The notes beneath the pieces were generated by a model. The model saw only the letters and a list, made by a program, of their open reading frames with translations, had not been told where the DNA came from and ran no database searches. This document shows, piece after piece, positions 21,868 to 32,292 of a stretch of 64,000 nucleotides of DNA; position 1 is the stretch's first letter; each line of letters begins with the position of its first letter. The translations under genes and the position numbers were made by a program. The DNA comes from Coenobita brevimanus (Eukaryota; Arthropoda; Malacostraca; Decapoda; Coenobitidae), in NCBI GenBank assembly GCA_032717465.1, contig CM064670.1:16264931-16328930 (forward strand), written 5' to 3'.

Positions 21868-21949
21868 TACCCTGCATATTATCATTGGATTATTAATTAA
21901 AAATTAATATATATTATGATCTCGATCTTACTTTTAATGTGTTTTGCCC

Positions 21950-22300
21950 CAGGTGAAGGAGTCATAACTTGTTCCCTGAGGTCCAGCAGTCTTTCTACGG
22001 GGCACACCTTTACTTGTCAATACTTCCGCGCTGATACTCACCGTCCATAATGAAAACTCGACATGCTAGAGCTATATCACTTAGACTGCAGAGTCATCAT
22101 TGTTGTCATTATTATAATTATTATTATTATTATTATTATTATTATTTACATACTGGTGGTCTTGTAAAAGGTCAATAAAATATGTTTTTAAAGACATTCA
22201 AATCATGACTGTTCCCTGCCGCAGTCTGGGATTGATTTGAGTCCCTTCAGACACCAGATACCATCTCTAAACGTTTAACCATCAGCTTCCCATAATCACA
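21950..22300 (-). mobile_element. tRNA-related SINE (family with copy at 8.3 kb)
   Basis: Shares GGAGTCATAACTTGTTCCCT, GAGGTCCAGCAGTC, CGCGCTGATACTCACC and GCAGTCTGGGATTGATTTGA, in the same order, with 8290-8612. The minus-strand head near 22210-22300 has weak A- and B-box-like sequences. An (ATT)n tract sits inside at 22106-22147. Confidence 0.55.
22106..22147. repeat. (ATT)n microsatellite
   Basis: ATT repeats, ~40 bases. Confidence 0.93.
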
Positions 22301-22499
22301 TTCACATATTTCAGAAACACTGTAAATCGTGGCGTTGTTATAAACTACAACTCTGAATATTGTTCTAAGTATAGTTCATGGGTGTGATTTATTATACTGA
22401 CATGAACATTAATTTACAGATGGATGAAGGTGCCGGAGAGAGGTTGTGGTACGCTCCGACAGCACTGCATCCGCGGGTATAAACAGTATGATGAATGTT

Positions 22500-22700
22500 T
22501 ACTCAGCACGGGGATGTCACTGTCATTTTATTCTCGTCATTTCCTAACGATTTTATAGAGCTTAGCGTAAACTTCACGAACTAGAGCGATTAGATATAGT
22601 CTTCATCAGCTCATTCAGTAACAGAGAAATTTCAGAAGTTGAGGAATATCGTCTGGAAGTATGTATGATTAAATAAAACAATAATTATAAAACAGATCAC
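22500..22700 (+). mobile_element. alpha-MITE copy
   Basis: Has ACGATTTTATAGAGCTTAG, GATTAGATATAGTCTTCATC and ATCGTCTGGAAGTATG. The ends are not clear. Confidence 0.6.
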
Positions 22701-22794
22701 AGGCTAGAAGGTAGTGAGGTGTATGAATTGGTGGGCTAAAGGAAAATAATGAATAAATCCTTACCTCAAGAGAATATTGCACTTTTTTTTCTTT

Positions 22795-23000
22795 ATACAC
22801 AAACTTAGCTTAAAACTGCCTTCCCTCCACCATGAACACTGAGTTATAAGAATGTAGTGCCAGTAGAGTATGATGCTTGTCACAAATAAATGTCATGGAA
22901 TGGATGTAAAAGTATTACCTTTTTCTGCCACTGGGACGTAAACTAAACTGCAAAGAAATGAAATTCTGTAACAGGTTGGAGTAAAAAGAGTATAAACAAG
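22795..23000 (+). mobile_element. beta-MITE copy
   Basis: Start ACAAACTTAGCTTAAAACTG, core GGAATGGATGTAAAAGTATT and CTTTTTCTGCCACTGGGACG, end GGTTGGAGTAAAAAGAGTATA. Moderately diverged. Confidence 0.65.
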
Positions 23001-23384
23001 GGTTGGTACAGTTTTACGTTCACATTTCAGGTAAAAATAAAGAAGGATATAAGCAGCGGCAGAGTATGCCTTATGATCAAATATTCACGGTGCTTTAGTC
23101 GACGGCTTGACGAGGGAGGGAACTGAAGTGTGACACAAATTGCTGGGTATTCTGTTAGTAGCTTCTTTTGGTGGCTTTATTTACCATTCACGTAATGGCT
23201 GTCTGTCTGATGATTATGATGATAATGATGGAGATGATGATAAGAAGGATGATGATGAAGATGTTGATTATAATTTAAGGGTAGCAGAGGAAAAAGAATA
23301 ATAAAAGGGAAGGATACAATTCTTTCAGTGAGTCTGGTGAGGAATTAGAACCAGCAAGTGCAGAGTATATCCTTACTGAGGCTC
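23001..23384. other. unassigned stretch
   Basis: Contains a degenerate (GAT)n block at 23210-23270. No gene seen. Confidence 0.4.
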
Positions 23385-23429
23385 CGTGAGTGGATGGTGG
23401 ATGGGATGCAGTGGCTTGGAGGAAGTTGA

Positions 23430-25120
23430 GAGGCGGAATAGAGTTATATGTAGAGAAGAGGAAAGAAAAGTGAAAAGATTAGTAAGAGAGACAATATGAA
23501 GAGAACTGATGAGGAATTTGCCAGGAATTTGAGTGTAAAGTGGAGGGAATGTAAGAAAATGTTCTGGAAGGAATCCAGTATATTACCTGTGTAGGGTACA
23601 GGTTTCTCTCTTCATTCTGGAGGGAAGTTAAAAGAGTAAAACTGGGTGATATAGAAGGTAGCAGAAAAGTGAAAGAAAAAAAATGGCAGATTGCTGGTGG
23701 AAAAGGGAGAAAACGTGAGCAGATGAAAAAAATAAAATAAAGATAAAATAATGGAATTGTTAAACACAGAGACTGAAACTAAGGCGAGTATAAGTGGAAT
23801 GGCTGGGAGGAGGGAGATGAGAAGTGAGGAAAAGATCAATAAGAAGTAGTGGATGCAAAGAAAAAAAAGTCTAATTGGGGAAAGCTCCATGAACTGATGC
23901 AGTGTGTGGTGAAATGCTGAAGCATGGGGGAGAGATAGTAGTAGAATGGACAGTGGATACGGAAGATGTGAGATTGGCCTAGAAGGAAGGTAGAGTCCCG
24001 GAGGATTGGAAGTCAGGTATAATTATTCCCCTGTACAAAGAAAAAGGGGAGAAAGAAGGGTGTGGTAACCAGAAGGGCATTTGTCTTCTTAGTGTAAGGA
24101 AAGTATATGGTAGGATATTTACTGACAATGTTAGGGAAATAACAATGGAATTAGTTGTATAAGAACAGTGAGGTTTTAGAAAGGGAAGAGGTTGTGTAGA
24201 TCAGACATTCATCCTAAGGTGTTTAGTGGAACAGTTTCTAAGGAAGGGAAAGAAGTTGTATGCTGCCCTCATGGATTTGGAGAAAGCATATGACAAAGTG
24301 GATTGACAACGAATGTGGAGAATATTAAAAATACGTGGAGTATATGAATTTGTAGGATGCTGTGAAGAGTATGTGTGAAGGCGCTAGGGAGTGTATGGTG
24401 AACTGAGTGAGTTTTTCTGTCAGAATGTTGGCTTGAAACAGGGATGTGTAATGTCTCCATGGTTGTTTAGTCTGTATGTGGATGGAGTTACAAAAGAGAT
24501 ACAAGGCAGGGCAGGGGATGTTGGAACGGCACTAATGAGAGAGGGCAGCGTGGAAGCTTCCTGTTGTGTTGTTTGCAGAGGATACTGTATTGTTAGGTGA
24601 AGACGAAGGGGAACTGCAAGGCCTGGTGAACGAGTCTGGGAGAGTATGCAAGAAACAGAATTTAAAGATGAATGTATGAGAGAAATGAAGTCACTGAATG
24701 AGCAGTGAGGCCGGATGGTGAGGAAATTTAGTACTTGGATTGTCTGATGAATAAGGATGGAAATTTGGAGGATGAATCGCTTGGAAGGGTACAACAGGAA
24801 GGAAAGGTTGCTGGTTCTTTGAAAGCAGTGATAAGAAACAGGGAAATGAGTATGGAAGTAAAGAAGTCGCTGCATGATAGTACTGTGATACTAACTCTAA
24901 CGTATGGAAGCGAAGCTTGGAACTTGTTGGAGAGTGGTGGAAATTAGCTATTTGAGAGGAGTATGTGGAGTTACATGGAGAGACAAACTGACAAATGAGG
25001 AAGTGAAGGAACGTTGTGGTGTGGAAGTGGATGTGATAAAAAGCCTTAGGAGAAATACACTGAGGTGGTTTGGCCATGTGGAGAGGATGAAGAGCGAGAG
25101 ACTAACGAGGAGAGTATGAG
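23430..25120 (+). pseudogene. LINE A reverse transcriptase (decayed)
   Basis: Fragments match copies A3 and A4: PEDWKSG, LRKGKKLYAALMDLEKAYDKV-like, NVGLKQGCVMSPWLFSLYVD (24424-24483), and MSYLRG-like, RNTLRWFGHVERM (25051 on). The RT catalytic box reads FAED instead of FADD at 24572-24583 (GAG for GAT/GAC), so the first catalytic Asp is a Glu. Stops and frameshifts are frequent, including near 24305 and around 24570. No product is expected. Confidence 0.82.
23572..23614 (+). mobile_element. 43-bp 5'-truncated SINE insertion in LINE A2
   Basis: Absent from copy A4 at the matching site and flanked by TTCTGGAAGG (23562-23571) and TTCTGGAGGG (23615-23624). The insert (TATTACCTGTGTAGGGTACA, GGTTTCTCTCTTCA) resembles the 3' end of the SINE at 26961-27105. 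Confidence 0.7.
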
Positions 25121-25315
25121 TGAGGTGGAGAGAGGGAGAAGGAGGGGGAGACCGAGGATGAGATAGAGAGATGGAGTGGAGAGGTATATAAGAGAGGGGG
25201 GGTGGTGATCTGGAGGAGAGGGCAGCGAAATGGCAGGGGACAGGGGGGACATGGAGGCGATTTGTTTGTGGCCACCCCTTACGGGATTAAGGCGTCTGGG
25301 TATTGATAGATAGAA

Positions 25316-25498
25316 TAGATTTATCTGTTTAATCATTTATCAATTTATTGCACTATTCTATGGCTTCATTCTCCCCATTTTCGAAAAAGCTTTCTTTACG
25401 TGACACGAAATACTATATGTTGTTCACGGTAAAGACTATAAAGCTGTAAGGACTTTGTAAGACTTGTTTCTGATCTATAAGTTCTATCAATTTTTTTA

Positions 25499-25539
<41 letters not shown>

Positions 25540-25829
25540 CTCATAAAATAAAAGAAAAAAAATATATATTTTGTGCCATGCATTCCTCGCCGTGCCTTTG
25601 ATGCATTTGGAATGGTCCATCAAAATAAATAAATAAGTAAATAAATAAATAAATACCTGAGTGCTGCTTGCAATGCTTAGGAGTGAGTCAGGCACTTATA
25701 CTCGCCTGCTTAAAAGGCTGCCTAGAACTTCTTTGTTGCTAGCTTATTTGTGCATAAAGAACGTTGATAGTCCCATTTGTTATTTAGGTAATCTATGCTG
25801 GTATTTACAGTAGTTACAATCTCAGGCTT
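25316..25829. other. unassigned stretch with (CT)n
   Basis: Contains a (CT)n tract at 25501-25534 and a (TAAA)n tract near 25625-25653. No gene. Confidence 0.45.
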
Positions 25830-25992
25830 ATCCGAACGTGAACCCTGTAGACTGCAGGCTGAAGTTGCTATTCTTCCTTAATCTACCATCTTTCTTTCGG
25901 AGGATCGGGACGGGACTGAGGAACGTTTGTATGACCGACCTACCATATCGGTGCCACCATGTGAAGGCATCCCTCCCCAGCACCATGGTCAT
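25830..25992 (+). repeat. dispersed repeat R1, copy 3
   Basis: GTGAACCCTGTAGACTGCAG, ACCATCTTTCTTTCGGAGGA, GGTGCCACCATGTGAAGGCA and CCCCAGCACC align with the other R1 copies. Confidence 0.7.
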
Positions 25993-26641
25993 ACTGGAGA
26001 GACATAAACGACGTATAGTGGAACGGGAAGGTGTAGCATGTAAAACTAATCGCTAAAGTACAGGTGCTACGAAGCCTCCTAAGCCAACGAGAATAAAACT
26101 ACAAATACCTTTTTTTTATGAGTATGGAAGGATCCCTGTAGTCGGTTTATTTTCACCTGGCAAAGCTGCCTACAATATCTCCTTTCAGCTCAGTTGATGG
26201 ACAGGTGTATTCATATTGGAGGGTTGATTTGATTAGTAACCAAGGAGGCTCATTTCTGTTTCGTAACTAAGACTGATCGAATTTCATGCAACCACGACAT
26301 AGTTATTTAAATTGCGAAAGACGCCCAGTTCCGTCAGATGAAAGCAAACAGAGTATAATAACTCTCCTTATCAGTCTACTTCTCAATTAGTTTTATCACT
26401 ATCTATGCTGTATCATGTATTCACTTCCCACTTCCCCTTCCATACCCACACCCACACCAACAGACTGAGCCGTTTCCACAACATACAAGATATTGCCAGG
26501 TGAGTTTCTACTGGAGTGCTGTTTACGGACCGCCCTCTACATAACAAAGGAAACACTACTGACGTCCTGTATGCAAAAATAAATAGGTAAGGAAGGGCGT
26601 CCAAGAAAACCCTTTTAACTGGCGAAATTATGAACCTGTGT
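25993..26641. other. unassigned stretch
   Basis: No recognised gene or repeat. Confidence 0.35.
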
Positions 26642-27135
26642 TTGTTATTTCTAAGTGTGTGTCGTTTGTAAGTGTATGTCACTTCTACGTGTGTGTCATT
26701 TCTATGAGTGCATTATAAGTGCATGTAATTTCTAAGCGTCCCATATCAAACTGTGTGTCATTTCGACGTGTATCATTTCTGTGTGTGTCATTTCTACGCG
26801 TGTCTTTCTGTGTGTGTGTCATTTCTGCGTGTGTGTCATTTCTGCGTGTGTCATTTCTTTGTGTGTCATTTCTGTGTGTGTATTTTTACGGGTGTTCTTT
26901 CCACGCGTGTGTGTCATTTCTACGTGTGCGTCATTCCTGTGTTTCATTTCTAGCTGTCATGAAGAGAGAAATCTGTACTGTACACAGGAAAAATTATCCA
27001 ATATATTACCAATATGCCAGGAATCGAACCCGGGACTCTCAGGTGAGAGCCAGGCAGCATACCACTACACCACGACCAGGTAAAAGTTAACTCACATTGT
27101 CACAATCTAGCTGTCATATCTAAGTGTGTGTCATA
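26642..27135 (+). repeat. GTGTGTCATTTCT minisatellite
   Basis: Tandem variants of GTGTGTCATTTCTACGT, roughly 14-18 bases per unit. All three forward frames stay open and encode Cys/Val/Ser/Phe repeats, an artefact. A SINE is inserted at 26961-27105, and the array resumes after it at 27112-27135. Confidence 0.85.
26961..27105 (-). mobile_element. tRNA-derived SINE with perfect 12-bp TSD
   Basis: TCTAGCTGTCAT occurs at 26949-26960 and again at 27106-27117. On the minus strand the insert has A box TGGTGTAGTGG and B box GGTTCGATTCC (consensus-like), with CCTGGCTCTCACC between them recalling a tRNA-Glu(CTC) anticodon arm. The T-stem pairs (CCGGG/CCTGG), but the acceptor stem does not close, so this is a SINE head and not a functional tRNA gene. 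The body ends GATTTCTCTCTTC. Confidence 0.9.
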
Positions 27136-28015
27136 TCCTGCACACCCACACAGATGAGTTCACATGAAAGCCACTTGTGAATAATGAGAGAAGAAAGTTA
27201 AGTGAGCCCACCGCCTCCGAGTGTCCCCAAGAATAAATTTTACCTTTCTTTTTTTTCATGATGAAGTTTTTGCTGATACCCAGCCTACCAAGTGATACGA
27301 CTAGCTTCTTGAATGACTCGGGGTACAGTTCCATGGCATATTTTGGCTCCACATAATGTATTGCCTGCATTCTTTTACGTTATATTCAATTATAATTATC
27401 GAAGGAAAAAGTTGCAGACTTGGTACTGAAAGAAGAAAAATTGCTGACATGAGATCTTAGAGGAAAGAAGCAGTATGCAAGAATTAAAAGGACGCTATAA
27501 CAGAAATGATGTCAAATGAATTGTAATACCAAAAGCATGAGTGATAGATTTCAGCATTATAAGTATCACCGATATGGAGACGTAGAAAAACTAATATCAG
27601 AAACAATATCAAGACAAAGGAGTAAGAGGAACCTCATGTTATAAAGATGATTGATCAAAATATTTTGAATGATATCTTAATTTATGACAAAGAGAACTAA
27701 CAGATCACCTGACATGCTGCACGAAGCAAGATTTCTTTATATTTCACCACGACTTAGTGCAATTAGTTTTTTGTTTTTTTTACATTTGCATTAAGCTTCT
27801 AAGAGAACTCTGTGACTTACACCTCTCCACCGACAACATCCCCCCTTATCTTTTTAATGCCGTCTTCACAGGGCATGCTCGTCCGTCCTGCTGCATCATC
27901 TTCCATCATTATTGCACACTGTTCGTTTAACCCTTTCTTTTCCAACCATGTGACCTGTATTTTTGTTCCTCTCCCTACCTCATACCTACAGTGCAACATT
28001 CGTCTTCACAGTATA
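27136..28015. other. unassigned stretch
   Basis: No recognised gene. A 60-codon minus-strand frame at 27817-27999 has no motif I recognise. Confidence 0.35.
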
Positions 28016-28017
28016 TA

Positions 28018-28385
28018 ATGTCACAGGGAATTTGTGTAACCAGTGATTTCATGAAATCCCAAAGGAATTCGTGAAATGAGTTTAAATTAGGATTGGTTAA
28101 TCAAGGTTAGGTTAATTTAGGCTGCGGTTAGGTTACGCTAGGATAATGTAGGTTAAACTTAGGTTAGGTTAGGCAAGAGTAGTTAGGTTAGGTTGTGTTA
28201 GGTTAATTTAAATGAATGCTTAACTTAGCATTCATCTAAATTAACCTAACCTAGCCTAGCCTAAACTTAACCTATTATCACAGCCTAACTTAACCTAACA
28301 TTAATTACCATCCTAATTTAAACTCATTTCATGAATTCCCTTGAGATTTCATGAAATCACTGGTTACACAAAACCCCTGTAACAC
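28018..28385. mobile_element. 368-bp foldback MITE with TTAGG-rich arms
   Basis: A near-complete inverted repeat. The left end ATGTCACAGGG and the right end (other strand) GTGTTACAGGGG continue through TGTGTAACCAGTGATTTC in both arms. The centre is a perfect hairpin ATGAATGCT/AGCATTCAT (28212-28235). Arms contain many GGTTAGGTTA words. Flanking TA (28016-28017 and 28386-28387) suggests a TA target duplication. Arm lengths differ by ~44 bases. No open reading frame. Confidence 0.88.
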
Positions 28386-28387
28386 TA

Positions 28388-28714
28388 TAGTTTTAAAGCC
28401 CGCATGTCCCATCACTCACCATCATCCCAGCCCAGTGTGGTTGCTCCTGTCCACTCACCCCTTTCATTTCTTCCCTGATGTAATAAATATAACTAATCTA
28501 ACTGCCTCGTTTATCTCACGGTATACTCACCCGTCGTGGTCCCTTACCCACCGTCATCCCAGCCTACCTCACCCACACGTCCTTGCCCTCCCCTCCCAGT
28601 CCTTTCGACATGAATCAAGACATCTTTACCATTGCACAGACGGGGTTGATATGGGGAACACATTTTCAAAGGTATGACTGGAACTGATATATACTGACCA
28701 AAGCAGTAATTTGA
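28388..28714. other. unassigned stretch
   Basis: C-rich with imperfect repeats of CACCATCATCCCAGCC (28419, 28550). The frame across it has no domain. Confidence 0.4.
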
Positions 28715-29400
28715 TAGACCCTCAATGACATGAAAGGACCTAAATAACCCTGAACAATCCTGAAATGATTTCCTTGGGCCTCAGCATATTTACAATGAAC
28801 TAAATTGGATCTAAGCTGATCTGAATGGTTATGTTTGGATCTCCCTTGAGTTGATTTGGCTTCAGTGACTGTGTAAGCACTGACTAGATCTAACTAGCGC
28901 TACATTTTAATGAATTGAACTGAGCTGACCTATGTGAATCTGAAAGCGTTCAAAAGCTCTGTATGAACCTAAATATCCTACCTGGACCTGACTGGGCCTA
29001 ACTGGACTTGAATGGTCTTAAACTACCCAGAAAAAAAACTTCAGCAAAATGGATAAGCTGGACCTGACTGAACCTGTAGTGGTACTGATGAGCCTGAATG
29101 AACCTACAAAGTTATAATGGCTCTACCTGAACCTGAGTGAATATACCTGTATGCTGATTTGAATGAGTCGAAGTGGATGTGAAGGACAAAAATGAATATC
29201 TTATGGACTGAAAGAAATGGAGTAGACCTGAATTTTTCTGAACTGACTTTCATGAACTTATCTTTAACTACACAGAAATTAAAAAAAAAAAAAATGATTA
29301 CTCTTACTGGGTCTGAACATGGATTTTAAAAGCTAAACGAATGGATGAGAAAATACATCAAGTGACCTGAACTGAACACCGGAATAATATGTTCATACAC
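28715..29400 (+). repeat. CTGAACTGAAC-type degenerate repeat
   Basis: Dense variants of CCTGAACTGA, GACCTGACTGAACCTG and ACCTGAATGA over ~690 bases without a strict period. It resembles an old minisatellite with a 5-6-base core. No coding signal. Confidence 0.7.
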
Positions 29401-29612
29401 TCTGTTTACTCTACCTTGGCCTGAAATTGCTAGCTCTCTATCTTCAATTCTGAACTGTAACAGTGGATTAACACGAGAATATGATGCTGGTCACTAAAAA
29501 GTGTTATGAAAAGGATGAGGCTGTAGCACTATCTTTTTCAGCCATTTAGCTACGTGAAATAAGCCGCAAAAGGACGAAAGTCTAGGCTAGGTTTAGGTGA
29601 AAGAACTATAAA
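29401..29612 (+). mobile_element. beta-MITE copy
   Basis: From TCTGTTTACTCTACCTTGGC to TAGGTTTAGGTGAAAGAAC, with core GAATATGATGCTGGTCACTA and GCAAAAGGACGAAAGTCTAG. Near full length. Confidence 0.78.
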
Positions 29613-29992
29613 TATATCACGCTTGAAGAAAACAGTGCATTTCGACTGATATTACTGCAGTTATACCAACTGACGGTTTTGCCGGTACGACGCGGTTCTG
29701 TACGTGATCGACCAACTCTTACGCTTCCTTCATCACGTATTCCATAAATGATGTAAGAACCTGGAGGCTCGGAAGCATATTCGGCCTCTCTGTTTCAGGA
29801 ATATGATCGTAACTCACAACCACTCCTCCTCTCACACACTGACTGTCTTCGTTAAATGAAGGAGTAAAACGCAAAGACAAAGACTGTCCTCGTGAATTTT
29901 GCAAGGCATGGAGGGCGGAATGTTTGGATGAGACAGGAGAGACAAAACTTGAGCACATTAGACTGACTATAGCTCATCCACGTTGACTAGGG
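29613..29992. other. unassigned stretch
   Basis: Carries a 79-codon minus frame at 29719-29958 with no recognised motif; not called a gene. Confidence 0.35.
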
Positions 29993-30168
29993 GGATATTT
30001 TCATCCTTTGCAACTTATTTTCCGTACCCAAGTGGCAGAAAAAGACAATATTATGGCTTAACATCCTCTACACAACCCTCTGATTAGAACCACATTCTAG
30101 TGTTAATTTTTTGCCACAGTTTAATATTCAATATGGCAATTCTAGGTGGCTTAAGGTGAACAGAGTAT
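29993..30168 (-). mobile_element. beta-MITE copy, partial
   Basis: Minus-strand beta sequence: TTTGCAACTTATTTTCCGTA, CACATTCTAGTGTTAATTTT and CTTAAGGTGAACAGAGTATA. It lies ~400 bases from a plus-strand copy. Confidence 0.7.
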
Positions 30169-30177
30169 AGGTGGGGG

Positions 30178-30552
30178 GGAATATGGGGAAGGTGGGGTGC
30201 CGTGGAAGGAGGAGGAGGAGAAGAGAAAAAGTAAGGGGGTATCAGGGGTTGTGTGTTGTGCAAGATGAAAGAACAAAGTAAGGGATAAAATATGAGAGGA
30301 GATAATATGTCGTGGAATCAGGTATAGATGAACTAAGTAAGGGGGAGTATGTGAGGGAAGATGTGTGTCGTGGAGGGAGGTGGTGGCACAAAGTAAGGGT
30401 GAATATATGAGACGAGGTGATGTGTCGTGTTAGTATGTGGAGGTACAAAGTAAGGGAGAATATATGAGACAAAATGGTGTATCATGGAAGGAGGTGAAAG
30501 GAAAGGGTAAGGGAAAGTACGTGAGGTAAGGTGATGTGTCGTGGGAGAAGAG
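30178..30552 (+). repeat. ~57-bp minisatellite
   Basis: CAAAGTAAGGG-like words recur at about 30227, 30274, 30333, 30389, 30446 and 30503, each followed by ATATGAG and GTGTCGTGGAAGGAGG-like words. That gives six diverged units with a main period of 56-59 bases. Confidence 0.85.
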
Positions 30553-30869
30553 ACCAAGAGCATTGCTGATGGAGGGACAAGGCGAGCGGAATACAGGCTG
30601 CACTTACTGTGGTCAGGGATGTGTTTCGAAATGTCACAGCTGTTTTCGTAAAACTGGTATTGTAATCTAAGGGATAATGGAAAGTGGCGTCGTAATCATA
30701 TTCTCCCGAGTTTTGAAAGCTCCCTTAGCGCCTCTTCCTGCTCAGTTTATTTATGCATATGGCAGGTAATATTCTCGTATAGCCTGTGTTCTTGATATTA
30801 ACTACGTCCAAACGAAGACGATATCTATTATACTAACCTCTGTCTGTATGTATGTCTGTCTATCTCTGT
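30553..30869. other. unassigned stretch
   Basis: Nothing recognised. Confidence 0.35.
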
Positions 30870-30870
30870 C

Positions 30871-30871
<1 letters not shown>

Positions 30872-30938
<67 letters not shown>
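30872..30938. repeat. (GT)n microsatellite
   Basis: About 66 bases of GT. Confidence 0.97.
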
Positions 30939-30939
<1 letters not shown>

Positions 30940-31063
30940 CACAGACAGCTTCAGAAAAAAACGAATTGGAGGCCGGACCCTTTATACAGTTATACGGGTT
31001 CCAGGGGCTTGGACTTTGGTAATAAAAGTACCCCTGACTGCATCTACTGCATCTAATTAGGAA

Positions 31064-31240
31064 GCGTTCACATCAAATATTTGCTGGTGGGGTCGGAAGT
31101 TCCGCCTCACTGTAACCCATAGAAGTTCTCTCCCACACCTGCCCGCACCCAGTGGGGCCGCTCTAAGCTATGAGTTACAGTGGTGCAAAACTCCCGCCAG
31201 CACCCGCCCGGCCAGTAAGGTAGGTGTGGACGTCCCTTGC
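31064..31240. mobile_element. imperfect foldback element
   Basis: CACTGTAACCCATAG (31112-31127 region) pairs with CTATGAGTTACAGTG (31168-31183 region). Matching extends outward through GTCGGAAGTTCCGCC versus GGCGGGAGTTTTGCA and to ends GAAGCGTTCACATC versus GGGACGTCCACACC. Probably an old MITE. Confidence 0.6.
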
Positions 31241-31709
31241 CGTGCATCTACGCATGCGCATATAGTTATACATTGTGGTCAAACTCACTGATAGTCGCGG
31301 TCGCATGGAATATACCTAACCCGATCTAAACCGGATAATTTTGCTGGTAAATAATAAACATGAAATTATATTTGTCATTCCCTGAATAAACTGCTTTGGA
31401 AGAAATAGTTGGGATCATATCAACTAGTCCATGAGGTTACATCATTAATGTCGACATTATTAAATCGGAGCCCTGAGTTTTTTAATGTAATAGAAAACAA
31501 TATATTGACCTCTTTCTGTAGCCTATATAATCACTTGGAAAATGCAGTACCAGTACCAGTATGTTTTTCTACCTTCCCGATTTAACCTATCTTGGTGTGC
31601 CAAAGGGTAACAGCGGTAAAAAGGTTAAGAACCTCTGCTTTAGAGTGAGGAAAGCGATAAAAAGGCAGGCAGGCAAGTAAGTAGGTAGGTAGATAAATAG
31701 ACATATGTG

Positions 31710-31711
<2 letters not shown>
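31241..31711. other. unassigned stretch
   Basis: No gene. It ends in short (GGCA) and (GTAG) repeats near 31662-31690. Confidence 0.4.

Positions 31712-31762
<51 letters not shown>
31712..31762. repeat. (GA)n microsatellite
   Basis: GA repeats. Arg-Glu frames across it are artefacts. Confidence 0.96.
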
Positions 31763-31764
<2 letters not shown>

Positions 31765-32206
31765 GGGGGGCTAGATTATGGAAGAAAAAAAACAGAGAGG
31801 CAATGAATGAGGGGGAGGGACGAGGTAAGCAGGAGGAGGTGACCCATTCACCCATTCATAACACAGCACAATCTTATCAGCGAGACATGCCGTGGCATGT
31901 GTGGCGGCGTGGCCAGTACAGTGCCACCCCCTCCTCGATAACAGATACCAAGGTTCCTCACTCCGTATACAGCACCCACAGCACGCACAGGCTGTGGGTC
32001 CTGCACTCTTGGGATTTCGCATCACCTCTTCCTTTGTCACTTATTCTGCTTCATTTCACCTCAATATTCATTTGTATGCTTTTGAACGAGGTTGGTGTGA
32101 GATGGAGGGAGTGGAGCCTCATGGCGGAGGACAGCGTGACGTGGCCACCTCCTCCAGGATAAGCGTCCTGGGTATACACAGATAGCTAGATAGACATGTT
32201 ACTGGT

Positions 32207-32215
<9 letters not shown>
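31763..32215. other. unassigned; possible LINE A tail at the end
   Basis: At 32096-32195 GAGATGGAGGGAGTGGAG, CAGCGTGACGTGG and AAGCGTCCTGGGTATA followed by GATAGCTAGATAGAC weakly resemble the LINE A 3' end with an internal deletion. No gene otherwise. Confidence 0.35.

Positions 32216-32217
<2 letters not shown>

Positions 32218-32288
<71 letters not shown>
32218..32288. repeat. (AT)n microsatellite
   Basis: About 70 bases of AT after a short (CA)n. Confidence 0.97.

Positions 32289-32292
<4 letters not shown>

Larger units (their letters stand above)
23385..25312 (+). mobile_element. LINE family A, decayed copy (A2)
   Basis: Parallels copy A4 from the region before RT (TATATGTAGAGAAGAGGAAA) to the shared 3' tail (GGATTAAGGCGTCTGGGTATT and a GATAGATAGA end at 25305). 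Small insertions, deletions and stops are scattered throughout. A 43-bp SINE fragment with flanking duplication interrupts it at 23572-23614. Confidence 0.85.

Noticed and set aside
27020..27085. tRNA-Glu-like gene on the minus strand
   Set aside because: A and B boxes and the T-arm are good, but the acceptor stem does not pair and the anticodon stem has a mismatch. Target-site duplications show it is a SINE head.
26719..27090. 123-codon Cys-rich frame
   Set aside because: Minisatellite translation; overlapping frames are equally open and a SINE interrupts it.
29719..29958. Possible small gene on the minus strand
   Set aside because: 79 codons, no motif, no repeat or splice support.
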